Source: Acidobacteriota bacterium (lineage in GTDB: Bacteria; Acidobacteriota; Thermoanaerobaculia; UBA5066). From it: a stretch of 64,000 nucleotides of DNA. Below the pieces are notes generated by a model. It was not told where the DNA came from, did not search any database, and saw only the letters and a list, made by a program, of their open reading frames with translations. The stretch covers positions 56,388 to 120,387 of the forward strand of contig RHKY01000021.1 of assembly GCA_008363385.1 (NCBI GenBank), read 5' to 3'. Of this stretch, positions 1 to 6,843 are shown piece by piece; position 1 is the stretch's first letter, and every line of letters starts with the position of its first letter. Position numbers and translations under genes: made by a program.

Positions 1-90
1 CCCCGAGGGGCCGGTCAGGCCCCGGATGGCGTGGAACGCGCGGTAGAGGTACCCCGAGGCGTCGAGGAGCGCCAGCGTCGGACGGGACAT
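1..90 (-). CDS. polA: DNA polymerase I, N-terminal fragment (runs off the window)
   Basis: Reading leftward from an ATG at position 90 gives 30 uninterrupted codons to the window edge. The translation begins MSRPTLALLDASGYLYRAFH and continues with AIRGLTGPSG. The LLDASGYLYRAFHAI string is the hallmark start of the 5'-3' exonuclease domain of bacterial Pol I, including the first metal-binding Asp (LLD). Only about 3% of the protein is present, so the polymerase domain cannot be judged. A TAGACT hexamer lies 9 nt before the ATG. The gene is divergent from the PHP-domain gene. Confidence 0.85.
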   Translation of the reverse strand, partial: MSRPTLALLDASGYLYRAFHAIRGLTGPSG

Positions 91-99
91 GGTCCGGGA

Positions 100-105
100 A
101 GTCTA
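100..105 (-). promoter_or_regulatory. Putative -10 box (TAGACT) of polA
   Basis: TAGACT reads on the minus strand with 9 nt between it and the ATG at 90, and no Shine-Dalgarno sequence in between. The same GGCTAGACT string occurs upstream of rpsU. No convincing -35 was found. Confidence 0.45.
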
Positions 106-122
106 GCCTTCGCCCGCGTTCG

Positions 123-128
123 TAGAAT
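123..128 (+). promoter_or_regulatory. Putative -10 box (TAGAAT) of the PHP-domain gene
   Basis: TAGAAT is followed by a purine-rich GGACGGAGG ribosome-binding site and an ATG at 147, so this transcript would carry a short leader. Confidence 0.4.
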
Positions 129-146
129 CGGGACGGAGGCCCGCCG

Positions 147-1259
147 ATGTCCGCCGCCGTCCGGCCCGCCCCGCCCGTGACGAACAGCCGGATCGCCTCG
201 GCGCTCCTGGCGCTCGCCTCGGCCGAGGCGCCCGGGAGCCGGCCGTCGGCCGAGTACCGCGCGGCGGCCTGGACGCTCCGGCAGCTCCCCGAGGACCTCT
301 GGGGGCGCCGGGTCCGGATCGCGGGCCTCCCGGACGTCTCCCCCCGCGCGGCCGACGCCATCGGGGCGTTCCTGGCCTGCTCGTCGGACGAGACGGTCTC
401 GGACCGGCTGGCCCGGATGCTGGAGCGCGAGGACCCGACCGCCGACCTGAAGAGCGACTTCCTCTCCCGCGCCGACGTGGACCGGATCCTCTCCTCGCCG
501 CCCGCGGGAGAGGGCGAGGCGCCCGCCGGGATGGCCGACCTCTCGGGGGACCTCCACCTCCACACCGACCGCTCGGACGGGAAGATGCCGCTCGACTCCC
601 TCCACCGGGCGCTGGCGGCCCGCGGGGACCGCTTCGCCTTCCTGACCGACCACGCGCGCGACTGCGCCGTGGCGGGGGGGCTCTTCGCGGCGGACTTCGA
701 GGCCGAGCGCCGCGAGGTGGACCGGCTCAACGAGCGGACCGAGGGGAGCTTCCGGATGCTCCTCGGCGCCGAGGCCAACATCGCCGAGGACGGGACGATC
801 GACGTGACCCCCGCGCGCGTCGGGGTGCTGGAGGCCGTCGTGGCCTCGGTCCACACCGACCTGAGGAGCCCGCGCGACCAGGCCCCGCGCCTCGTCCGGG
901 CGATCGAGACCCCCGGCGTCGCGGTCCTCGGGCACCCGCGGGGCCGGCTCTACGCCCTCCGCTCGGGGATCCGCGCCGACTGGCCCCGCGTCTTCGAGGT
1001 GGCCGCGCGGCTGGGCGTGGCCGTCGAGCTGAACGGCTGTCCCGAGCGGCTGGACCTCGACCCGCGCCTGGCCGCCCTCGCCAGCGAGGCCGGCTGCCTC
1101 TTCACGATCGCCAGCGACGCCCACGCCCACCGCCACCTCGACTTCGTGAGGTACGGCCTGGCCGTGGCGCGAATGGCCGGCATCCCCGCCTCGCGGATCG
1201 TGAACACCTGGTCCGCCGAGCGCGTCGCCGACTGGCTCCGCTCGCACCGGAGCCGCTGA
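147..1259 (+). CDS. PHP-domain metal-dependent phosphoesterase, PolX-like but lacking the polymerase palm
   Basis: This 370-residue protein has a C-terminal PHP domain with the expected metal-binding motifs in order: GDLHLHTDRSDG (about 134-145), FLTDHA (165-170), LLGAEANI, ASVHT, LGHPRG, an ELNG strand and IASDAHAHRH near residue 320. The N-terminal 130 residues (EYRAAAWTLRQLPEDLW and a following LPDVSPRAADAI segment) resemble the helix-hairpin-helix-like start of PolX DNA polymerases. The nucleotidyltransferase palm that normally lies between the two is absent. The substrate is unknown; a role in DNA repair is inference from the PolX resemblance and the divergent polA. A GGACGGAGG ribosome-binding site supports the ATG. 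Confidence 0.75.
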   Translation: MSAAVRPAPPVTNSRIASALLALASAEAPGSRPSAEYRAAAWTLRQLPEDLWGRRVRIAGLPDVSPRAADAIGAFLACSSDETVSDRLARMLEREDPTADLKSDFLSRADVDRILSSPPAGEGEAPAGMADLSGDLHLHTDRSDGKMPLDSLHRALAARGDRFAFLTDHARDCAVAGGLFAADFEAERREVDRLNERTEGSFRMLLGAEANIAEDGTIDVTPARVGVLEAVVASVHTDLRSPRDQAPRLVRAIETPGVAVLGHPRGRLYALRSGIRADWPRVFEVAARLGVAVELNGCPERLDLDPRLAALASEAGCLFTIASDAHAHRHLDFVRYGLAVARMAGIPASRIVNTWSAERVADWLRSHRSR

Positions 1260-1299
1260 CTCTCTCGATCGACCCCGTCGGAGGGGTTCCCCCGCTCCC

Positions 1300-1938
1300 T
1301 CAGGCCAGCAGCAGGTGGCCGCCCGCCTTCGCGCGGGCCTGGTCGAGCGCCTCGCGGGCCTTGGCGGCGATCTCGGCGGCCTCCTCCTGGAAGCCTTTCG
1401 AGACCTCGGGGTCGGAGACGCCCGGGAGGTTGATCTTCACGTTCGCCAGCGCCCCCTCGACCGCCGCGTGGAGGAGGAGCGAGCCCACCCAGGCGTCGGA
1501 GGCGCAGTTGGGGTTCCCCTTCTCGAGGACGAGCGGCGCCTTCTCCAGGAGCTTGGCCGAGAACTCGGCGGTCTGCATCGGCGTCGTCGTGGCGACGAGC
1601 GTGGCCCGGTCGATCGCCTCCTTGCGGGCGGCCTTCTCCTCGTCCGTCCCCTTCGGGAGCTTCCGCGCGGCCATGATCCCGTCGAAGGCGCGCGTGTCCT
1701 CGTCCACCAGCTCCAGGAGGTGGGCGCGCGTCTCGTCGGCGATCCGCGCGACCGGGGTCAGCTCCTCCCAGGAGTCGCGGTACTTCTCCTTGCCGAGCGT
1801 CAGGCGGACGGCCATCCCGAGGAGGCCGGCGCCGAAGGCGCCCGCGGCCGCGGAGGCCGATCCGCCGCCCGGGGCGGGCGAGTCCGATGCGAGGGTGTCG
1901 GCGAAGGTCTTCAGCGTCAGGTCGACGAGGTCGCTCAT
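1300..1938 (-). CDS. Formiminotetrahydrofolate cyclodeaminase-family protein
   Basis: The 212-residue product matches the stand-alone cyclodeaminase (FtcD C-terminal) family, which converts 5-formimino-THF to 5,10-methenyl-THF and ammonia. Diagnostic features are SDSPAPGGGSASAAAGAFGA (18-37), an MAVRLTLGK segment and ALANVKINLPGVSD near the C-terminus. The formiminotransferase half of animal FtcD is absent, as usual in bacteria. Translation starts at ATG 1938, inside a longer open frame that continues upstream. HutI lies 29 bp upstream on the same strand, which fits folate-linked histidine breakdown. HutH, HutU and a formiminotransferase are not in this window. Confidence 0.88.
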   Translation of the reverse strand: MSDLVDLTLKTFADTLASDSPAPGGGSASAAAGAFGAGLLGMAVRLTLGKEKYRDSWEELTPVARIADETRAHLLELVDEDTRAFDGIMAARKLPKGTDEEKAARKEAIDRATLVATTTPMQTAEFSAKLLEKAPLVLEKGNPNCASDAWVGSLLLHAAVEGALANVKINLPGVSDPEVSKGFQEEAAEIAAKAREALDQARAKAGGHLLLA

Positions 1939-1967
1939 CGCCCCGATTCTCCCCCAGCCGGGGCGGT

Positions 1968-3251
1968 TCAGGCGGCGAGGCGCCGTCCGGAGCCGACGAC
2001 GAGCCGGCCGCCCGCGACCACGTCGGTGACGAGGTTGACGCCGTAGTGGTAGACGAGGTGCTCGAGGGAGGGAGCGTCGAGGAGGACGACGTCCCCGGCC
2101 TTTCCCGGCTCGAGCGAGCCGCGCCGGGATGCCTCGCCGACGGAGGCCGCCGCGTTCAGCGTCATCGCGGTCAACGTCTCCTCGGCGGTCAGCCCCATCC
2201 CGACGCAGGCGAAGAAGGCGACCGCGGGGAGCGACTCGGTGTACGAGGAGCCGGGGTTGCAGTCGGTCCCGAGCGCCACCGGGACGCCGGCCGTCACGAA
2301 CGCGCGCGCCGGGGCGTACCGGTTCATCCGGAGGAAGACGGAGGTGCCCGGCAGGAGCGTCGCGACGACGCCCGCCTTGGCCATCGCCTCGATGCCGTCG
2401 GGCTGGGCGAAGAGGAGGTGGTCGGCCGAGAGGGCCCCCACCTCGGCAGAGAGGCGCGCCCCGCCGAGCGGCGTCAGCTCGTCGGCGTGGAGGCGGGGCG
2501 AAAGGCCGAGCGCCTTCCCCGCGAGGAGGATCCGCCGCGACTCCTCGAGGTCGAAGACCCCCGTCTCGCAGAAGACGTCGACGTGCGCGGCCCCCGCCTC
2601 GGCGAGCGCCGGGAGGATCTCGGCGCAGCACTCGTCGACGTACCTCGTCCGCTCCGCGTCGCCGCCCCGCCGCTCGACGGGAACCTCGTGGGCCGGGAGG
2701 GCGGTGACCGTGACGCCGACGGGGTGCCCCTCCCGGGCACGGAGGAGCGCGCGGAGCTGCTTCAGCTCGGTCGTCTTCTCCAGGCCGTAGCCCGTCTTGG
2801 CCTCGCAGAAGGTCGTCCCGTGGAGGAGCATCCGGTCCAGGCGCGAGCGGGCGGCCGTGGCCAGCTCCTCCTCCGTGGCCGCGCGCGTGGCGGCGACGGT
2901 CGAGACGATCCCGCCCCCCGAGGCGGCGATCTCGGCGTACGTCCGGCCCTTGAGCCGCTCGTTGAACTCGCTCTCGCGGAAGCCGGCCCACGGAAGGTGC
3001 GTGTGCGGGTCGACGAAGCCGGGGAGGGCCGTCTTCCCGCGCCCGTCGAGAGCCGTCTCGCCCGGGGCCGGGGCGTCGCCGAAGCGGGCGACGTACTCGT
3101 CGTCGCTCCCGGCGAACGTGATCGTCCCGTCCTCGACCCGGATCGCCGCGTTCGTGACGCGGCGGACCTTCCCCTGGGCGGGTCCGGCGAGGGCGGCGTT
3201 TCCTTCGGGGGTCGCCAGGGAGGCGAGGCGGCGGATCGTCAGGAGCGTCAA
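1968..3251 (-). CDS. hutI: Imidazolonepropionase
   Basis: The product (427 aa, close to the usual 400-420) belongs to the amidohydrolase superfamily and hydrolyses 4-imidazolone-5-propionate to N-formimino-L-glutamate in histidine degradation. Visible landmarks are the metal-binding DPHTHLPWAGFR (H83, H85), HGTTFCEAKTGYGL, the LHADEL strand, SADHLL and GTDCNPGSS. The C-terminal composite strand holds KAGDVVLLDAPS and a YHYGVNLV segment typical of HutI. Its ATG overlaps the stop of the DivIVA-domain gene by 4 bp (ATGA), so the three genes are probably one transcript. Confidence 0.93.
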   Translation of the reverse strand: MTLLTIRRLASLATPEGNAALAGPAQGKVRRVTNAAIRVEDGTITFAGSDDEYVARFGDAPAPGETALDGRGKTALPGFVDPHTHLPWAGFRESEFNERLKGRTYAEIAASGGGIVSTVAATRAATEEELATAARSRLDRMLLHGTTFCEAKTGYGLEKTTELKQLRALLRAREGHPVGVTVTALPAHEVPVERRGGDAERTRYVDECCAEILPALAEAGAAHVDVFCETGVFDLEESRRILLAGKALGLSPRLHADELTPLGGARLSAEVGALSADHLLFAQPDGIEAMAKAGVVATLLPGTSVFLRMNRYAPARAFVTAGVPVALGTDCNPGSSYTESLPAVAFFACVGMGLTAEETLTAMTLNAAASVGEASRRGSLEPGKAGDVVLLDAPSLEHLVYHYGVNLVTDVVAGGRLVVGSGRRLAA

Positions 3252-3763
3252 GCGCTCTCTCCCTCCCGGCGCTTGGCGCGCATGACGGAGAGGGAGCCCT
3301 CGACCTCGTCGTCCTCGCGGTCGAAGTTCAGGACCTGCTGGAAGAGGTCGATCATCCCCTGGAGCTTCAGGTGGAAGTTCTTCCTCTCCACACGGAGGTC
3401 GCGGATCTTCTTCTCGATCTCGGCCGAGCGCTCGAGCGCCTGCTGCATCAGCCTCTCGGCCTGCCGGTTGGCGTCGGAGAGGAGCCGCTCGGCGTCCTTC
3501 TCGGCCCCGGCGCGGACCCCTTCGGCCGAGCGCTGGGCCATCAGGAGCGTCTCCTTGAGCGTCACCTCGGTCTCGCGGTGTCGGGCGACCTCGTCCCTCA
3601 GCCGGACGTTCTCGCGCTCCAGCTCGTCCAGCCGGCGGTAGAGCTCCTCGAGGTCCTCGCCGAGCGCCTCGAGGAACTGCCCCACCTCCTGGACGTCGAA
3701 CCCCCTGAGCCTCCTCGGGAAGGTCTTCTTCTGGATCTCGAGCGGCGTGATTCCGGGTCTCAT
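3248..3763 (-). CDS. DivIVA-domain coiled-coil protein
   Basis: This 171-residue protein opens with ITPLEIQKKTFPRRLRGFD (5-23), the DivIVA/GpsB membrane-binding N-terminal motif. A long predicted coiled coil (about 30-145) and an acidic tail follow. DivIVA proteins bind curved membrane and organise division or cell-wall synthesis; that role here is inferred from the family. It is the first gene of a DivIVA-HutI-cyclodeaminase run, an odd pairing with a catabolic pathway. A TACACT hexamer lies 7 nt before the ATG with no Shine-Dalgarno sequence. Confidence 0.82.
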   Translation of the reverse strand: MRPGITPLEIQKKTFPRRLRGFDVQEVGQFLEALGEDLEELYRRLDELERENVRLRDEVARHRETEVTLKETLLMAQRSAEGVRAGAEKDAERLLSDANRQAERLMQQALERSAEIEKKIRDLRVERKNFHLKLQGMIDLFQQVLNFDREDDEVEGSLSVMRAKRREGESA

Positions 3764-3770
3764 GAGGGAC

Positions 3771-3776
3771 AGTGTA
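3771..3776 (-). promoter_or_regulatory. Putative -10 box (TACACT), leaderless DivIVA-domain transcript
   Basis: TACACT on the minus strand is separated by 7 nt from the ATG at 3763. This matches the TANNNT-then-start arrangement of leaderless bacterial genes. Confidence 0.45.
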
Positions 3777-3791
3777 GCGTCCCCGGCGTCC

Positions 3792-3806
3792 GGGGGCCCT
3801 CCCCGG
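3792..3806. repeat. Post-stop GC-rich element, short copy
   Basis: This 15-bp string GGGGGCCCTCCCCGG is shared with the copies at 6819-6839 and 39332-39352. It begins 4 nt after the stop codon of the rhomboid-like gene (minus strand) and is probably part of a transcript-end structure. Confidence 0.4.
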
Positions 3807-3810
3807 TCAT

Positions 3811-4557
3811 TCAGTGAATGGTCGGCGGGAAGTCGTCATCCCGCCGGACGACGCGGAACCTGCGCCTCCGGAAGAGGCGGGCGGGGCTCCAGGTGGCTCC
3901 CCGCCCGCGCCACCTCCGGGCGAAGAACCACGCCACCGGCAGGCCCCCGAGCACGAACAGGAGCCGCGCGAGCGCGAAGGGGACGGGCGCCGGGGAGAGG
4001 CGCGCCATGTCCAGCTCGCCGAAGACGACGAGGACGAGGGCCAGGATCGCGAAACCCCGGCGGGTCATCGGAAGGAGCCCGAAGAAGTGGACCGGGCGGT
4101 GGGGTCCGAGGAGGGTCCACGCGACGATGACGGCCGTCAGGACTCCCGAGACCCCGGCTCCCGCCACGATCGACGCCGCGCCGGGGAGGAGGAGACGGGC
4201 GGCGACGGCCCCGAGGAGGGCGGCCACCGCCGTGGCCGTCCCGAGGAAGAGCCCGTACCCGCGCGAGCCCAGCTCGGGCTCCAGCTCCGGCCCGAAGCTC
4301 CAGAAGAGGAGGAGGCCGAAGAGGACGTTGAAGATCCCGGTGATGGCCAGAGGGTAGGAGAGGAGCCGCCAGACCTCGGCCCGTCCCAGGATCCCCGCCG
4401 GGTCCGCGACGACGATCGGCGCGAAGGCCGGGACGAAGAGCGTCAGGAGGTAGCCTGCGGCCGTCAGGACGAGCGTGGCCCGCGTGACGGGCGGGAGCGC
4501 CCGCCAGCCGGGCGGCCCGACCACCCGGACATTGCCCATCTCGTACCGGGGCCTCAT
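3811..4557 (-). CDS. Rhomboid-fold membrane protein, probably not proteolytic
   Basis: From ATG 4557 the product is 248 aa with about six hydrophobic helices and a basic C-terminal tail. The rhomboid-like core reads WRLLSYPLAITGIFNVLFGL, then FWSFGPELE and a GAGVSGVLTAV segment where rhomboids carry the catalytic GxSG serine. The last helix reads FVLGGLPVAWFF where active rhomboids have a His before the GG, so the dyad looks incomplete and a derlin-like pseudoprotease is possible. The frame stays open up to 4602, but a TACGCT box 7 nt before ATG 4557 favours the shorter start. The substrate or partner is unknown. Confidence 0.65.
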   Translation of the reverse strand: MRPRYEMGNVRVVGPPGWRALPPVTRATLVLTAAGYLLTLFVPAFAPIVVADPAGILGRAEVWRLLSYPLAITGIFNVLFGLLLFWSFGPELEPELGSRGYGLFLGTATAVAALLGAVAARLLLPGAASIVAGAGVSGVLTAVIVAWTLLGPHRPVHFFGLLPMTRRGFAILALVLVVFGELDMARLSPAPVPFALARLLFVLGGLPVAWFFARRWRGRGATWSPARLFRRRRFRVVRRDDDFPPTIH

Positions 4558-4564
4558 CGCCGCG

Positions 4565-4570
4565 AGCGTA
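4565..4570 (-). promoter_or_regulatory. Putative -10 box (TACGCT), leaderless rhomboid-like transcript
   Basis: TACGCT on the minus strand lies 7 nt upstream of ATG 4557 and inside the longer alternative ORF. It therefore decides in favour of the shorter start. Confidence 0.4.
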
Positions 4571-4627
4571 GCAGAGCGGCGCTGCCCGGCCGGGCTCGCC
4601 ACGGAGGCGGGGCTCCCGCAGGCCGGG

Positions 4628-5287
4628 TCAGCGCGCGCCGAAGAGCGCGGTCCCGATCCGCACGATCGTGGCTCCCTCCTCCACGGCGGCCTCGAAGTCG
4701 TCGCTCATCCCCATCGAGAGCTCCGGGAGGCCGAGGGCACGGGCCAGCTCGCGGAGCGCGACGAAGTGGGGGCGCGTGTCGCCCGGGGGCGGGATCGTCA
4801 TCAGCCCGCGGAGGTCGAGGGCCGGGAGGGCGCGGACGGCCTCGACGAGGGAGGCCACGTCGCCGGGCGCCACTCCCGCCTTCGTCGACTCGCCGCCGGT
4901 GTTCACCTCGACGAGGACGGGGAGGCGCTTGCCCGCGGCCGCCGCGGCCCGGTCGAGCCTCTCGGCGATCGCGGCCGAGTCGACGGTCTCGACGACGTCG
5001 GCGATCCGGGCGGCCCGGCCGGCCTTGTTGGACTGGACCGGGCCGATCAGGTGCCGGACGGCCCCGGCCGGGAGGGAGGGAAACTTCGCCTCGGCCTCCT
5101 GGACGCGGTTCTCGCCGAAGTGGCGGATGCCGACCTCGAAGGCGAGGAGGAGGTCCTCGGCGGGCCGCGTCTTCGTGACGGCGACGAGCGTGACCGTGGC
5201 CGGGTCCCGCCCCGCGCGCTCCGCGGCCCGGGCGATCCGCTCCCGGACCGCCGCCACCGCGCGGGCGACCTCCTCGGACCGGCTCAC
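4628..5287 (-). CDS. yggS: YggS-family pyridoxal-phosphate homeostasis protein
   Basis: This 219-residue single-domain PLP-barrel protein has the family signatures LVAVTKTRPAEDL (PLP lysine K39), HFGENRVQEAEAKF, HLIGPVQSNKAG, VEVNTGGESTKAG, GLMTIPP and LSMGMSDDFEAAVEEG. YggS/PLPBP proteins carry PLP and control vitamin B6 and amino-acid balance; no catalytic activity is established for the family. The start is the GTG at 5287, whose GTGA overlaps the stop of the RNase HI gene, so the two are translationally coupled. Confidence 0.93.
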   Translation of the reverse strand: MSRSEEVARAVAAVRERIARAAERAGRDPATVTLVAVTKTRPAEDLLLAFEVGIRHFGENRVQEAEAKFPSLPAGAVRHLIGPVQSNKAGRAARIADVVETVDSAAIAERLDRAAAAAGKRLPVLVEVNTGGESTKAGVAPGDVASLVEAVRALPALDLRGLMTIPPPGDTRPHFVALRELARALGLPELSMGMSDDFEAAVEEGATIVRIGTALFGAR

Positions 5288-5688
5288 GGCCCGACGGGGG
5301 CGTTCCGGTCGAGGGCCTCGTTGGCGACGGCGTCGGCCTGGTGGTTCTGGGCCCTCGGGACGTGGACGACCGTCAGCTTCCGGAACGCCCGCGCCCGCTC
5401 GCGGGCAGCCGCGAGGAACGGGCGGAGATTCTCGGCCTTCACCCGGTAGACGCCGTTGAACTGGTGGACGACCAGCTCGCTGTCGGCCCTCACCTCGACC
5501 TCCTCGGCCCCGGCCTCCCGCGCGGCTTCGAGCGCCGCGAGGAGCCCCCTCCACTCGGCCTCGTTGTTCGTTCCGCGGCCGATGGGCCGGCCGATCCTCA
5601 CGCCCGAGGGGGACCAGACGCCGTACGCCGCGGGGCCGGGGTTCCCGCGGGAGGCGCCGTCGAAGAAGACCACGAAGGGGCGGCTCAA
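5284..5688 (-). CDS. rnhA: Ribonuclease HI
   Basis: The 134-residue product has the complete RNase HI active site: D10 in FFDGASRGNPGP, E43 in GTNNEAEW, D69 in RADSEL and D119 in NHQADAVANEA. It cleaves RNA in RNA-DNA hybrids. It is the short type without an HBD domain. The start is TTG at 5688, whose TTGA overlaps the upstream stop. The frame is open further upstream, but that extension only shadows the zinc-ribbon gene. Confidence 0.92.
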   Translation of the reverse strand: MSRPFVVFFDGASRGNPGPAAYGVWSPSGVRIGRPIGRGTNNEAEWRGLLAALEAAREAGAEEVEVRADSELVVHQFNGVYRVKAENLRPFLAAARERARAFRKLTVVHVPRAQNHQADAVANEALDRNAPVGP

Positions 5689-6428
5689 ACCTCCGCCTTC
5701 GGGTCCCAGTAGAGGATCCGCTTGCAGCTCTCGCAGTGGACCGCCTCGCGGGACATCCGAAGGTCGGAGAGGAGCTGGGGGCGGAGCCTCACGTGGCAGG
5801 CCGAGCAGGCCGCCGTCTGGTTGCCGACCATCTCGACGCGGGCCACGGCCAGGCCCTGGCGCGTCTTGGCGATCCGGTCGAAGAGGAGCAGGAGCTTCTT
5901 GTCGATCCGGGCGCGGAGCGCCTCGGCCTTCGCGGAGGCGGCGGCGATCTCGCCCCCGAGGACCTCCTGCTCGGCGCGCCACTCCTTCATCTGGTCGAGG
6001 TAGCCCTGCTCCTCGGCCGGGAAGCCGCTCTCGCCCTGGCTGGCCTCGGCCTGGGCCTTGCCGAGCGTCTCCTCCAGCGCGAGCGTCTCGTCCTCGTGCG
6101 CCCGGATCTTCTTCTTGACCTCGTCGATCTCGTTCAGGAGGGCGCCGTACTCGCGGTTCGTCTTCACGAGGGCGAGCTGCTTCTGGTACTTGGCGAGCTG
6201 CTCGGCGAGGTCCGCCACCTCGGAGGCGAGTTCCTTCTTCCTCGCCTCGGCGGACTGGACCCGGCCTCCCAGCTCCTGCCGGCGGTGCACCAGGTCGTTG
6301 TAGGCCGCCTCGACGTGCACGAGGTGGTCCGGGGTCTTCGAGCGTCTCTCGGTCTTGGTGCGGACCTCGTTGAGGACTTCCTGGAGCTGGTAGAGACGCT
6401 CGAGCGGGCTCGAGGGCTGATCTTCCAA
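5685..6428 (-). CDS. Coiled-coil protein with C4 zinc ribbon (CdsZ/DUF164 family)
   Basis: The 247-residue protein is almost entirely long heptad-type helices (about 10-200), including QLALVKTNREYGALLNEID, the conserved core of this family. A four-cysteine zinc ribbon follows (C208, C211, C232, C235). The ribbon implies nucleic-acid or protein binding, but no molecular activity is assigned here. The gene is commonly linked to RNase H and YggS-type genes, as here. It begins with TTG 6428 behind a strong TAGGAGG ribosome-binding site and heads a three-gene overlapping operon. Confidence 0.82.
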   Translation of the reverse strand: MEDQPSSPLERLYQLQEVLNEVRTKTERRSKTPDHLVHVEAAYNDLVHRRQELGGRVQSAEARKKELASEVADLAEQLAKYQKQLALVKTNREYGALLNEIDEVKKKIRAHEDETLALEETLGKAQAEASQGESGFPAEEQGYLDQMKEWRAEQEVLGGEIAAASAKAEALRARIDKKLLLLFDRIAKTRQGLAVARVEMVGNQTAACSACHVRLRPQLLSDLRMSREAVHCESCKRILYWDPKAEV

Positions 6429-6449
6429 GGCACCTCCTAGAAAACGGAA

Positions 6450-6471
6450 GCGGGCGCCGAACGGCGCCCGC
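6450..6471 (-). terminator. Probable tRNA terminator hairpin
   Basis: A perfect 9-bp GCGGGCGCC stem with a 4-nt loop reads, on the minus strand, into TTCCGTTTTC. It lies 86 nt after the tRNA and 22 nt before the zinc-ribbon start, so it likely ends the tRNA transcript. Confidence 0.6.
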
Positions 6472-6557
6472 GTGAATCTGGACGTATCCCGGACGCAGCC
6501 AGAAGCGCCGGGGAGGATGGAGCTCGTCGCCTCACTCGGATCGGGTACCTCGTCTCG

Positions 6558-6630
6558 TGGGTCCGCTCGGATTCGAACCGAGGACCCGCCGGTTATGAGC
6601 CGGTGGCTCTTACCGCTGAGCTACGGACCC
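6558..6630 (-). tRNA. tRNA with CAT anticodon (elongator Met, or Ile2)
   Basis: The minus strand folds into a 73-nt cloverleaf. It has acceptor GGGTCCG/CGGACCC, D-stem GCTC/GAGC, anticodon loop CTCATAA, a 5-nt variable loop and T-arm CTCGG-TTCGAAT-CCGAG with discriminator A. CCA is not encoded. A CAT anticodon fits elongator tRNA-Met or lysidine-modified tRNA-Ile2; the outer anticodon-stem pair is an A-C mismatch. The GGG start with a paired acceptor argues against initiator tRNA. A TAGGCT box lies 15 nt upstream (6646-6651). Confidence 0.92.
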
Positions 6631-6698
6631 AGACGGACCGCTCCAAGCCTACCACGCCGGAGCCGCCGCTCCCGGAGAGGGGGTCCGAGAGCTCGGAA

Positions 6699-6716
6699 GG
6701 CCCGCCAGAGCGGGCC
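6699..6716 (-). terminator. Weak hairpin downstream of rpoD
   Basis: A 7-bp GGCCCGC/GCGGGCC stem with a 4-nt loop is followed on the minus strand by TTCC. It lies between rpoD and the tRNA and could end the rpoD transcript, but the U-tract is poor. Confidence 0.3.
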
Positions 6717-6734
6717 CTTTACCGGCCGGTTCGC

Positions 6735-6840
6735 TGGGGGGAGGGGCTGGGAGGGACGGCGGGGATCAGGGGCCCCGCCGTCGCCGGTTCGAGCGCGAAG
6801 CGCGCTGAGCGCGGAAGCGCGGGCGGGGGCCCTCCCCGGA
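6735..6840. repeat. Post-stop GC-rich inverted element, long copy A
   Basis: G-rich left arms (GGGGGGAGGGGCTGGGAGGG) face a right arm at 6819-6839 that is identical over 21 bp to 39332-39352. The right arm starts 4 nt after the rpoD stop. Read on the minus strand it can form a large branched hairpin, so a terminator-like or dispersed-repeat role is possible. Confidence 0.5.
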
Positions 6841-6843
6841 CAC

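Noticed and set aside
15-1247. A 410-codon minus-strand ORF opposite the PHP gene, and many similar long antisense frames throughout
   Set aside because: At this GC content antisense frames stay open by chance. Their translations are Arg/Gly/Pro-rich and show no domain, while the opposite strand encodes clear families.
1939-2991. N-terminal extension of the cyclodeaminase frame up to 2991
   Set aside because: The extension is antisense-like low-complexity sequence in the wrong frame of hutI. The conserved protein starts at ATG 1938.
6699-6716. Hairpin between rpoD and the tRNA as a plus-strand terminator
   Set aside because: No plus-strand gene ends nearby. It is kept only as a weak minus-strand terminator candidate.
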